Source of the DNA: Acidiluteibacter sp963716125
GTDB lineage: Bacteria > Bacteroidota > Bacteroidia > Flavobacteriales_E > Vicingaceae
Assembly (NCBI GenBank): GCA_963716125.1
Contig: OY970294.1
Location: forward strand, 1,798,001 to 1,862,000
Reading direction: 5' to 3'
DNA length: 64,000 nt
Part shown: one piece after another, positions 9,441 to 19,603 of the stretch
How positions within the stretch are numbered: the first letter of the stretch is position 1
Layout: every line of letters begins with the position of its first letter
Program-made: the position numbers and the translations under genes
The notes under the pieces: model-generated
Seen by the model: the letters and a program-made list of their open reading frames with translations, nothing else
What the model was told of the DNA's origin: nothing
Databases searched by the model: none

Positions 9441-12388
9441 TTATTTAATCATCAATTTCTGTGTAATCACACTTTCACCACTACTAACTTTTACAAAATA
9501 AACGCCTTTCTCTAACTTCTCCAAGTTCATTGCTTTATTCTCCAAATTAGAAACCAAAGCCACATTCTCAGCTTTTACCATTTGTCCATTTACATTCAAT
9601 ATTTCAACTTGATAAATACCTTTGACAAAATCTGCGAATATTAAGTTAAATTGTCCATTAGATGGGTTAGGTTGAATATTTAATAAAGCTTTTTTATCAT
9701 TTATTTCATTTATTCCCCATGGATTTAATTCAATTCTTAAATCATCAACTCCAAAACCTTCATTTTCCACAGTTCCATTAGATTTAAAAGCAAATCTAAA
9801 TTTTACTTTTGAGTTTCCTCCTAAACCTGTCATATCATTTAAAACTGGAAGCCATACTCCAGCTCCACCATTGGAGAAACCCTCCCATACATTTGCGGTT
9901 GTATTATTATAGAAATTGACGGATGATACAGAGGGCATTACTTTAGACCAATTTCTACCGTTATCAATAGAATATTCCATCCACGCTTGATCAAAGCCAG
10001 CTTCAGTTCTGTAGATATTTTTAAATTGTATGTTAAAAGGTTCTAATGGGGAAACACTACTCATATCATAACAAGCGGTTTCTAAGTAAGACATTTCATA
10101 GTCATTGTGATTGGTAGTCAATCCGGTTACCCATGCTTTAGTACCTGAAGCTGCTCCTGGAATATAAAAGGTTGTTGGAGTACCCCATTTCCAAGAGGAT
10201 GTTAAAGTGTCTGCGTAAGTAATTAAATTGCCATTATTGGCTTCAAAATCATAATAAGAACCATTGTTTACACTATCTATTGTATAAGCGAAACTGCTAG
10301 CAATATTCGAAAATAAACTATCATTAGCTGAGTTCCCATCTACTGGGAAAGAAACGAATACTTTTAATGTATGGTTTTGAATGGCTGATACATTTATTTT
10401 TGTACTAAAAGTAAAATTGTAAGTAGTTCCTGGGTTTATTATTGCTGTTATAGTTTCAACAACTGGTGTTCCACCATTAAACACATAAGTAATAGGGAAA
10501 TTGCTAACTGGATTTAATCCAACATTTTTTAAAGCTATAGTTACACTTTCTGCTGCTGATAATCCACAATCAGAAACAGGTGATAGAATTGAATCAACTG
10601 CCAAGTCAATGGCAACTGTATCAAATAATCTAATATCATCAATAGCCATATCACCAAAAGAACCATTTCCTTTTACACCTACAAATTTTAAAGTAATCGA
10701 CTTTCCTTGATATCCAAGTAGTATTGCAGAAGTATCTTTCCAAGGGTTTGCCTGCAATGGCTGTTGCTCACCCACAAATCTAAAAATAGTATCAGATACA
10801 TTATTCGTATCTACTAACACATATAATTCTCCCATTGTTGCTCCATGCATGTGGTAGGAGAAATCCAATAGTGTGATTGTGCTGCTTGTTGTTGATGTTG
10901 GAACATATATTGGAGAGCTGTTTAAGGTATTAGATTGACCCTTTGAACCTCCTGATGTTTCTAAAAATAGATATTTTCCACCTGCAGTTGTTGGTAATGT
11001 TGCATCAAATAAGGGGCGTTTCCACTGGTATTTACGTTGTTTCCAGTTGAAACTTCCGATTCCCATCTAGGTATTATAGATGCTGTACTTTTCCAACCAT
11101 TAGTAAATGAAGTACCAATCTGTCCTACCGAAAAATTTTCAAAATTTTCGGAGAATGGAATACTATTGGATGTTCTAAAATTGATAGGGCCTAGCCAAGC
11201 TGAAAGATCAGTGCTCCCGCAATTGCTTCGAACATAAATATCATAAGCTGTATTGGCAATAAGACCGCTAATTGTAAAAGTATGAGTTGTGGCACTGCTT
11301 AGAGTTCCTGTGCCTAATGTAAATCCACTAGTTCCATATTCATAATCTACAGCTCCTGCTAATCCATTCACAGTAATATCTATCGAATTTAATGTTGTAT
11401 TGGTAGTTGTAATTGAAGTTGGGGTTGAGGCAGTAGAAATTGTAATTGCTACTGTGTCGTTCAAATTATTTGTATCTATTTTGTTATTAGGCATAGATGT
11501 ATAAACCTTTACGATAGAAGAGCCTGTAGAAAAATTAGCTGAACCTAATAGTACTTGCACGGTCGATGGATTAACTCCATTTAGAGTATCAATTAGTTGA
11601 GTATAGGACAAGGGTGGCTGAGCTATTCCATTTACTTCCCAATTGATAGTGAGGGTATCAATTTGATTAGTACCATCATTGATTATTGTTGAATAAACAC
11701 TATTATTTCCAGCGCAAAATACTTTGGGAGAGTCTATTGATAATACTCCTGCATTATTGTCTCCTGAAATTGGTTTTCCATACGAAACACCTCCTGCAAA
11801 ATATCTTGGATAATTAGTTGCAGTGCCATTTCTTACCCAGCCATATCCCACATTATAACCAATCGAAATTGTTACTGTACCATCTGTTACAGAGTTTACA
11901 GGAATTGTTGCACTAGCAGACCCAAAACGGATACCAGTATTTGAAAAAGCAGGATCTCCAATATAAAAACCATAAGTGCTATTAGCTTGCATAACAAAAC
12001 TAGCAGGTAAGACAATTGGAGCTAAATTGATACCGGAAGGAACTGATTGAGAACTTATTAAATTATTATAAATCCGAGTTGTACCTATAAATTCTGCGGT
12101 GGTAGGTTGACCATTTATTGCTGAAGGTCTATACCAAACTTCTAAATTATTTGAATTTCCTATAATACCGCTCGTATTTACAAATAATGTATCAATATGG
12201 ATGGTTGAGGTTGTAGTTACATTAAAAGTTATTCCTCCCCATTGAGTTGTACCATTGATTGCTGGAACTGTTAAAACTTTACCGGATTGGGAAAATAGTG
12301 CAATAAAAGGTATTAATAGAAGGGAGGTTAATAATATATGTTTTGATACATATCTATTCTTAAATGAGGTAAATAAATTTGTTCTCAT
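9441..12388 (-). pseudogene. T9SS-secreted modular protein, split by one frameshift
   Basis: Two overlapping frames make one protein of about 982 residues. The N-terminal frame (12388 to about 11015) has a signal peptide, a beta-rich region and a fibronectin type III-like domain (TAYDIYVRSNCGS). The C-terminal frame (to 9441) has MAM-like and CARDB-like modules and a type A sorting domain (IQPNPSNGQFNLIF, ending KLMIK). The frames join cleanly after GNAP at a run of four G (11013-11016, plus strand); one more base there would restore reading. The last ~430 residues closely resemble those of the 13422-18719 protein, so the genes are paralogues. It may be a true pseudogene, a phase-variable gene or a base-calling error in a homopolymer. 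Confidence 0.8.
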
Positions 12389-12501
12389 AAGTGGATGTAT
12401 TAAATATTATACGTAAAGATAATTGAATATAACTTCAAAAATTAAATTTTATAATTATTTTTAAACCAATAAAAAAATCAGGATAGGGTAGGTATTTTAA
12501 A

Positions 12502-12727
12502 GTGAAAGTTTTAGTAGTACGAACTAAAGATGAAATAAGTAAAGCTGATGCAAAATTAATATATGAAAAAGTAGCGTTTTTTCTGAAAAAAGAACTTCGT
12601 ATGTAGAAATTTCAAATTTTTTAGAGATGCCTATACAGTAAAATATGATGAACAAACAACAGAAAAACTTCAAATGGCTTCAGATCGCTATCAGTAATGT
12701 AAAAAGAAACTATTAGGAGATTACTAT
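12502..12727 (+). pseudogene. Remnant of an unidentified gene, cut by repeat copy A
   Basis: A coding-like stretch starts at GTG 12502 (VKVLVVRTKDEISKADAKLI), shifts frame near 12598, then reads DAYTVKYDEQTTEKLQMASD before a stop at about 12694-12696 and resumes as CKKKLLGDYYKPEF into the repeat. The family is not recognised. It appears to be the 3' part of a decayed gene whose end now lies in the repeat. Confidence is low because codon bias alone supports it. Confidence 0.4.
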
Positions 12728-12728
12728 A

Positions 12729-13160
12729 AACCTGAGTTCGATTATTATTTAGGAATTCATATTTTCAGAAATTACAATATACAAGGTAGATATTTAGATA
12801 TATAGCGCCGTGCCTGGCGAGCCTTGGCAGACAGGAGCTATATTCTAAAATCAAACGCAGTAGATTTTTATTTCTGGGAAAGTTTTAACTTATACCAATT
12901 AAGTTTTTTAATGCCGCATATAAATTTTATTGAACCATTTTAAAAACGTAGAATTGGTAAATGCCGAACAGTAAGATAAGGAGCAAATGAGGAACGAAGT
13001 GTGCGACATAAGATTACTAAATCGGTATTATTCCACCTTTAAACAGTAATCTTCTTCTTAAAATTCCCTTGAAATAGCTTGCTATTTCATCGCTAATTTT
13101 AATCGAATCCCATTATTTAAAGGCGTTCTTAATCCTTAAGAATAACCGAACTCAGGTTAT
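12729..13160. repeat. ~430-bp repeat with terminal inverted repeats (copy A)
   Basis: Matches 31081-31514 in inverted orientation at about 95% or better by eye over the full length. Both ends carry an ~18-bp inverted repeat, AACCTGAGTTCG[AG]TTATT. It has no coding capacity and contains internal palindromes, such as GAAATAGC/GCTATTTC and a GC-rich AGCGCCGTGCCTGGCG segment. This fits a MITE-like non-autonomous element or a mobile structured RNA. The rest of the 12389-13360 intergenic stretch shows only the gene remnant upstream and AT-rich sequence downstream. Confidence 0.85.
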
Positions 13161-13360
13161 AAAATTAAAGATAAATGTTAACAATAAGTACAATTTAAAA
13201 GTTATCTAATTAGAATTTTGGTTAGTACTAATTTTTTATTTCGGTATTGTCCCTGACTTATAAAATCATCGTTTTGGTTTTGCTTATTTTTTCCAAAAAT
13301 GATTTATTTTCTTTATTGTTTAGTAATCTCCTTTTTCAAATTCATAATTTGGCTTTAAAT

Positions 13361-13400
13361 AAAAAAAAAGGGGCGATTTTCGAAAGAAAATCGCCCCTTT
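13361..13400 (-). terminator. Rho-independent terminator of the giant T9SS gene
   Basis: A perfect 15-bp hairpin (AAAGGGGCGATTTTC / GAAAATCGCCCCTTT, loop GAAA) is followed on the minus strand by a run of nine T (plus-strand A tract 13361-13369). It lies about 20 bases after the stop of the 13422-18719 gene. Confidence 0.93.
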
Positions 13401-13421
13401 AAACTTATTATTAATTTACTC

Positions 13422-16400
13422 TTATTTAATCACCAATTTCTGAGTAGTTACACTACTTCCATTGGTTACTTTTACGAAGTAAACTCCTTTATCTAAGTTA
13501 TCCAAATTCATGGACTTAGATTGGAATTTAGAAGCTACTGCAACGTTTTCAGCATTTACTAGCTGTCCGTTTACATTCATTACTTCTATTTTATAAATCC
13601 CTTTAGCATAGTTGGTAAATACTACATTAAACTGTCCATTTGATGGATTTGGCTGAATGCTTAATAAGGCATCTCCATTGAATAAATCATCACCATCACT
13701 TACTGCTAAGTTGATTTGTAAATCATCTACACCGAATCCTTCGTTTTCAACTGATCCGTTAGATATAAATGCAAATCTAAATTTAACTTTAGAGTTTCCA
13801 CCTAACCCCAATACATCATTGATAACCGGAATCCATACACCAACTCCTCCATTTGAGAATCCTTCCCAAACATTAGCCGTAGTATTGCTATAGAAATTTG
13901 CTGATGAAGCTGATGGCAATACTTTTGACCATGTGTTGCCATTGTCTGTCGTATATTCCATCCATACTTGATCTGCTCCTATTTCTGTTTTATAGATTGC
14001 TTTGAATGAGATAAACAATTGCTCTGATGCTGCAATAGTACTTAAATCATAACAAGATGTTTCTAAGTAAGACATTTCATTCGCATTGTGATTGGTCGTC
14101 AAACCTGTTACCCACGCTTTTGTACCTGACGCTGCAGCAGGAATATAAAAAGTAGTTGGTGCACCCCATTTCCAAGATGAAGTTAAGGTATCTGCGTAAG
14201 TAATCAATTTACCATCGTTTGCCTCAAAGTCATAAAACTTAGTTGGTGTACCAGTACTGTCAATTACATCAGAGAAACTACTCGTAACATTTGAACTTAA
14301 ATTATCATTACTAGAATTCCCATCGCCTGTTACATTAACAGATACACTTAAAGTGTGGTTCTGATTTGCTGATACATTCGCTTTAGCCGTAAATGTATAG
14401 TTAAACGATGTTCCTGGGTTAATGGTTGATGTTACAGTTTCTACCACCGGAGTTCCACCATTCAATATATAACTTATCGGAAAGTTAGAAACTGCTGATA
14501 AACCTACATTCTTAAGTCTGACAGTTACATCGGCAGTGGCAGACAAACCACAATCTGATAGTGGAGAAAGAATAGTGTCAATCGCTAAATCTACTGCTAC
14601 AGTATCATACACTCTAAAGTCATCTATAGCAACATCACCTGCAAAACTTGTACCTTTTACAGTCCAAAATCTGAATGAAGAAATTCCTTGTGCTTGAAAA
14701 GCACTTAAATCAATACTTCTCATTCTAAAAGTATCTGCATTAGCAGTTTGTTGCTGCCCTAATAGGGTATCAATATTTATCCAATAACCTGCAGAATCAA
14801 TATCTAATCCTAAAGCGATTACATCTGCTCCGTACATATGATACCAATAATCTACTCTCGTACTACTATTAGCGCCTCCAACGGGTGTTAAATCAACACA
14901 AGTAGAAGTTAAATAAATAGTATCTCCAATTGTTCCAGATGAAGCCTCACTGTAAATGTAAGTCCCTGTTCCATTGTGTGGAGCAGATGGCCCTGTATTA
15001 GAAGAACTAGTTGTGGTTGTCTCTGCTCTCCAATCGTAAGCTCCTGCGTTAATAGAAGACCATTTAATAGAAGAGAAATCTGTTAAACCATCAGTTAAAA
15101 CATCAAAACCTTGATTATAAGGTAAAGTCTCCGCTGCAATATTTGTAAAAGTAACACTAGCCGTATCATTTGTTAGATCAAAATCTCCTGGTATTGCAGT
15201 ATATACATCAATAGTATAAGTAGATATGTTAGATAGATTAGCTAAAGTTGTAAATGCATAACGTATGGTACTATTTGGTAACAAGGTATCTGTTATTGTT
15301 TCAGGCAAAATATTTACCCCATTTATAGCATAAGTTACATCAAAATTCATCAAAGTATCCGTTCCTTGATTTTCAAAAATAGCTTCAATTGTTTCCGCCG
15401 AACCTAATCCACAACCAACAGTTGGTTGTGTAATTTTAACTGTTTTAATATCTATAGCTGGTGATTCATACACTTGGAAGTTATCAAAACCAAAACCTTC
15501 AGTATTAGTGAAAGTATTAGCTCCATAAACTACTCTAAATTGTACACCAGGATTTCCTGCTAGAGATGGTAATCTACGCTTTGCTCTAATCCAACCTTGG
15601 CTACCATTAACTCCATTTCCAGTCCAACCTTCTTGAGAAGGAATAATATTTACTAATCCAAAAATTGTGTTATCGTTATACCAGTTATCAGGATCTCCAA
15701 AAGCTCCAACTTTTGACCATGTAGCTCCACCATCGGTAGAAAACTGCAAAGCAGCTCCATCATTACTATTATCTGCTTCATACCAAATATCTAGTGCTAC
15801 AACAGGAGAAGTTAAAGATGTAAAATCAAAACAAGCTGATTGTACATAACTTTCTTCACTTACGTTGGCTTTTCCGCTTAAGTTAGTAACCCAAGCTTGA
15901 GTTCCTTGAGCTGCAGAATTAATCACAGTTCCTGTTGGAGCTCCTAATGCCCATGAATTATTTGAACCATCGGTAATCCAGCCTCCATTTGAAGTTTCAA
16001 AACTCTCTGCATATGGATAAGAAGTGATTAATGGTACACTTGTTACATTTTTATAAGCCGTATCATTTGATGCTAAGCCATCAGCAGTTAAACTCGAATA
16101 CGCTTTTATTGCATAAGTAGTGTTAGCTAATAAATTTAAAGTTCCTGTAAAAGTATACACTAAGGTATCTAAAGGTAAAATTGTAGCTGTAACAGTATCT
16201 GTAATAGGAGTACCGTTATTTAATACAATTGAAACTGGGAAGTTAGAAATATTTGCAGTACCTGCATTTACTATTTGAATAACTGCTGTTTCAGTAGCCG
16301 AAAGAGCACATCCATTAGAGGGGGAAAGTATTGATAATACTTCTGCATCTTGAGCTGGAGTATCATAAATTTGGAAGTTGTCAAAAGCAAAACCCTCATC

Positions 16401-18719
16401 TGCGATAGAAGGATCTGATCCAAAAGCTACTCTCAGTATTACTCCTGATACACCTGCTAATCCAGTTAATTTGTTTCTTGAAGTTACCCAACCATTACTT
16501 CCGTTTGAAGATGATGTTCTACCTGTCCAACCTTCTCCTGATGGCTCTAAGCCACTTGTAAGACCTACGATTGAATTATCATTGTACCAATTGAATGGAT
16601 CATTGAAAGTACCCACTTTTTGCCAAGTAGTACCACCATCGATAGAGGATTGTAAAACCGCTCCATCCCATGAAAACTCTGAATTCCAGAATACATCCAA
16701 TGAAACAACTGGATCTAATAAAGAAGTGAAATCAAAACATGGAGATGTTACATAACTTGCTTCAGAAAAGTTGTAATTAGTATCCAAACTCGTTACCCAA
16801 GCTTTTGTGCCACTTGAGGCCGTATCAATTATTGTATTATTAGGTACTCCTAAAGCCCATGAACTATTAGCTCCACCGCTAATCCATCCACCATTTCCGC
16901 TCTCAAATCCTTCAAAATAAGGGAAGCTAGCAAAGATTGGAATATTAACAATAGCTTTCGAAGCTGTATCATTAACATTTATTGGATCAGTAGATACACT
17001 AGTATAAGCTTTTAAAGTATAATTTCCAAGTGTACTAAGATTTACTGTTTGAGTAAAAGTAAATATTAAAGTATCTTGAGGTAATATAATAGAAGTGACA
17101 GTATCTATAACTGGCGTTCCATTATTAAGGATATAACCTACTTCAAAATTCGAAAGATTTGTTATACCTGCGTTTACAACTTGAACGACAACAGTTTCAT
17201 TTCCTAAGCTACATCCATTAGTAGGAGATAAAATAGCAAACATTTCTGCATCGTTTGATGGTTTTTCATAAACAGATACATCATCAAAAGCAAAACCTTC
17301 ATCTGCTATTGAAGCATCTGATCCGAATGCAAACCTTAATTTAACGGTTGATTGACCACCTAAGCCTGTCAAATCGTGTTTTGTGCTGACCCAACCATTA
17401 CTACCATTTGAAGATGAAACTCTGCCTGTCCAACCTTGTCCTGAAGGTTCTAATCCTGAAACTAATCCATTAATTGTACTATCTGTATACCAATTATTAG
17501 GATCACCTATTTTACCTACTCTTTGCCAAGTTACACCACCATCTATTGAAGACTGTAATGTAGCTCCATCCCATGAAAATTCTGAGTTCCAAAAAATCTT
17601 AGCAGAAAAAACTGGGGCAATTAAAGAGGTGAAATCAAATATTTGACTTTCAATAAATGAACTTTCACTTGCATTGTAAGGTCCAGTTAAATTGGTAACC
17701 CATGCGTTTGTGCCACTAGCCGCTGTATCAATAATTAAATTGTTAGGAGCACCCCATTGCCATGAACTTGATGTTCCTCCAGTTACCCATTGACCATCAT
17801 TGGCTTCAAAATTCTCAAAATAAGGAAAAGTAGTAATTCCAGTAAATTTAGTAATGGTTTTATCTAGTGTGTCATTTGTTAAATCAGCATCACCTGTTAA
17901 AGCGGAATAAACCCTTAAAGTATGTGTTCCAGGAGCAGAAAAATCACCCGTAGCAGTAAAAGTATATTGCAAATTTCCTGAGATGGGCACAGGACCAGGT
18001 ACAGTTTCTGTAACAGGAGTGCCACTATCTAAAATAAATGTCAAAGGAAAGTTACTTGCTGCTGCACTTCCTAAATTGTCAATTAGAACAGTAATGCTTT
18101 CTGTTGTTCCTAATGTGGTAGAACTCAAAGGATTTATTACTGAAACAATTTCAAGATCATTTGCTGGAGGAGTAAAAACTTTTATGTTATCAATAGTCCA
18201 ATTTAAGCCATAATCTCCTCGCCATCTAAAACGTACCTTTGCAGCAGTAGTAGCGCTTACTAAAGAGGTAATATCAAAGGTATCTTTTTGAGGATTATTT
18301 GAACTAGTCGATGTAGAATTTATTTCAACCCAAGAAGTACCGTCATAAACTTCAATAGAAGCAGTGTCAAAACCAATATAAGAATTAAAATATTGATCAA
18401 AAGTTAATTTTACAGAAGTGGCTCCAAAAGCATTAAATGCAGGAGACTCTAAATAAGCATCTTCAGAAACTGTTCCACCAAAACCATTGAAATCGCTATC
18501 AAAAATAGCTGCAGGGCTTGTAATTGGAGAGTTTAAAGTTCGATTGCCTGGGTTATCAAACCTCCAAACTTCGCCACCACCGGCACTATCTACATTTGTC
18601 CATCCTGTGGGTGGGGTAATTGAATCAACTGGTAATGCAAAATCCTCGTTTAAATAAATTTGCGAGAAAAGCATTACACTACTGAGAATAGATCCCAATA
18701 AGAGAGTAATCTTTTTCAT
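13422..18719 (-). CDS. Giant T9SS-secreted multi-module surface protein
   Basis: Encodes 1765 residues with a signal peptide (ending LFSQ). Modules alternate: MAM-like jelly-roll blocks (marked by a WxxGAPxN motif, SSIDGGVTWQRVG and EGFAFDD) and CARDB-like Ig blocks (NDAEMFAILSPTNGCSLG type). About six MAM-like blocks start near residues 20, 300, 600, 900, 1200 and 1500, each followed by a CARDB-like block except the last. Residues about 1690-1765 are a type A T9SS sorting domain (SIQPNPSNGQFNVVF, ending KLVIK). The near-identical repeats suggest internal duplication. It is likely an adhesin or matrix protein on the surface or released; no catalytic motif is seen. A paralogue lies downstream at 9441. 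Confidence 0.9.
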   Translation of the reverse strand: MKKITLLLGSILSSVMLFSQIYLNEDFALPVDSITPPTGWTNVDSAGGGEVWRFDNPGNRTLNSPITSPAAIFDSDFNGFGGTVSEDAYLESPAFNAFGATSVKLTFDQYFNSYIGFDTASIEVYDGTSWVEINSTSTSSNNPQKDTFDITSLVSATTAAKVRFRWRGDYGLNWTIDNIKVFTPPANDLEIVSVINPLSSTTLGTTESITVLIDNLGSAAASNFPLTFILDSGTPVTETVPGPVPISGNLQYTFTATGDFSAPGTHTLRVYSALTGDADLTNDTLDKTITKFTGITTFPYFENFEANDGQWVTGGTSSSWQWGAPNNLIIDTAASGTNAWVTNLTGPYNASESSFIESQIFDFTSLIAPVFSAKIFWNSEFSWDGATLQSSIDGGVTWQRVGKIGDPNNWYTDSTINGLVSGLEPSGQGWTGRVSSSNGSNGWVSTKHDLTGLGGQSTVKLRFAFGSDASIADEGFAFDDVSVYEKPSNDAEMFAILSPTNGCSLGNETVVVQVVNAGITNLSNFEVGYILNNGTPVIDTVTSIILPQDTLIFTFTQTVNLSTLGNYTLKAYTSVSTDPINVNDTASKAIVNIPIFASFPYFEGFESGNGGWISGGANSSWALGVPNNTIIDTASSGTKAWVTSLDTNYNFSEASYVTSPCFDFTSLLDPVVSLDVFWNSEFSWDGAVLQSSIDGGTTWQKVGTFNDPFNWYNDNSIVGLTSGLEPSGEGWTGRTSSSNGSNGWVTSRNKLTGLAGVSGVILRVAFGSDPSIADEGFAFDNFQIYDTPAQDAEVLSILSPSNGCALSATETAVIQIVNAGTANISNFPVSIVLNNGTPITDTVTATILPLDTLVYTFTGTLNLLANTTYAIKAYSSLTADGLASNDTAYKNVTSVPLITSYPYAESFETSNGGWITDGSNNSWALGAPTGTVINSAAQGTQAWVTNLSGKANVSEESYVQSACFDFTSLTSPVVALDIWYEADNSNDGAALQFSTDGGATWSKVGAFGDPDNWYNDNTIFGLVNIIPSQEGWTGNGVNGSQGWIRAKRRLPSLAGNPGVQFRVVYGANTFTNTEGFGFDNFQVYESPAIDIKTVKITQPTVGCGLGSAETIEAIFENQGTDTLMNFDVTYAINGVNILPETITDTLLPNSTIRYAFTTLANLSNISTYTIDVYTAIPGDFDLTNDTASVTFTNIAAETLPYNQGFDVLTDGLTDFSSIKWSSINAGAYDWRAETTTTSSSNTGPSAPHNGTGTYIYSEASSGTIGDTIYLTSTCVDLTPVGGANSSTRVDYWYHMYGADVIALGLDIDSAGYWINIDTLLGQQQTANADTFRMRSIDLSAFQAQGISSFRFWTVKGTSFAGDVAIDDFRVYDTVAVDLAIDTILSPLSDCGLSATADVTVRLKNVGLSAVSNFPISYILNGGTPVVETVTSTINPGTSFNYTFTAKANVSANQNHTLSVSVNVTGDGNSSNDNLSSNVTSSFSDVIDSTGTPTKFYDFEANDGKLITYADTLTSSWKWGAPTTFYIPAAASGTKAWVTGLTTNHNANEMSYLETSCYDLSTIAASEQLFISFKAIYKTEIGADQVWMEYTTDNGNTWSKVLPSASSANFYSNTTANVWEGFSNGGVGVWIPVINDVLGLGGNSKVKFRFAFISNGSVENEGFGVDDLQINLAVSDGDDLFNGDALLSIQPNPSNGQFNVVFTNYAKGIYKIEVMNVNGQLVNAENVAVASKFQSKSMNLDNLDKGVYFVKVTNGSSVTTQKLVIK

Positions 18720-18814
18720 AATAATATTATTAATGAATAGTTAAAATTTTAAAACTATCTGTTTTGAATCGATAAATTTAAACATCTTATTTTAAAGATA
18801 GAATAAATTAGTAA

Positions 18815-19474
18815 TTAAATTTGCCCATCTTTCATTATTAATTTTCTATCGCACATCATTGCCAGTTCCTCATTGTGAGTTATTATCACAAATGTGCTGT
18901 TTAATTGTTTTCTCAATTCAAAAAATAATTGATGTAATTCTTTGGAAGATTTTGAATCTAAATTTCCGCTTGGTTCATCTGCAAAAATAATAGCTGGCTC
19001 ATTGATTAAAGCACGTGCCACAGCTATTCTTTGCTGCTCACCACCTGATAGTTCTGAAGGTTTGTGTTGTGCTCTTTCTGTTAAATTTAATAACTTTAGA
19101 AGTTCTGTTGCTTTTTTTTCTGCTTCTTGTTTAGAAATACCTTTAATGTAAGCTGGTATACAAATATTTTCTATAGCAGTAAATTCAGGAAGTAATTGAT
19201 GAAATTGAAATATAAAACCAATGTTTGAGTTTCTAAATTGAGATAATTTTTTATCTGACAATTGAGTTATTTCTGTATTTTGAATTTTTAATTCTCCACT
19301 ATTCGGAAGTTCTAAGGTTCCTAAAATTTGTAATAATGTTGTTTTTCCTGCTCCAGAGGCACCCACTATTGAAATGATTTCACCTTTTTTTATTTCTAAA
19401 TTAACACCTTTAAGAACTTCAAGGTCACCATATTTTTTAAAAATATTTTTAGCTATTAAAATACATTCTTCCAT
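18815..19474 (-). CDS. lolD: LolD-like ABC transporter ATP-binding protein
   Basis: Encodes 219 residues, a complete ABC ATPase: Walker A GASGAGKTT near residue 37, Q-loop FQFHQLLPEF, signature LSGGEQQR, Walker B AIIFADEPSGNLDS and an H-loop ITHNEE. Best fit is the LolD/MacB-type subfamily that powers release of lipoproteins from the inner membrane. The partner LolC/E permease is not adjacent, which is common in this phylum. The assignment as LolD rather than another MacB-class ATPase rests on overall sequence character. Confidence 0.85.
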   Translation of the reverse strand: MEECILIAKNIFKKYGDLEVLKGVNLEIKKGEIISIVGASGAGKTTLLQILGTLELPNSGELKIQNTEITQLSDKKLSQFRNSNIGFIFQFHQLLPEFTAIENICIPAYIKGISKQEAEKKATELLKLLNLTERAQHKPSELSGGEQQRIAVARALINEPAIIFADEPSGNLDSKSSKELHQLFFELRKQLNSTFVIITHNEELAMMCDRKLIMKDGQI

Positions 19475-19556
19475 AGTGGACTAAAGTACAAAATTAAAAT
19501 TGCTCTATTGTGAACAATTCAAATGATTTTTTATTTTCTAAAAACTAAATAAGTGC

Positions 19557-19564
19557 TACTTTTG
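19557..19564 (+). promoter_or_regulatory. Putative -7 element of sucC promoter
   Basis: TACTTTTG fits the Bacteroidota consensus TAnnTTTG and lies 40 bases before the sucC start. No TTG at the usual -33 spacing was seen, so the assignment rests on the -7 box alone. Confidence 0.5.
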
Positions 19565-19603
19565 ACCCATTCAATTTATTAAGATTAATAAAAAATATAT
19601 TTA

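Noticed and set aside
16378..18213. Plus-strand frames antisense to the giant T9SS gene
   Set aside because: They mirror the repeats of the coding strand (several look alike because the modules repeat) and have no start signals or gene character.
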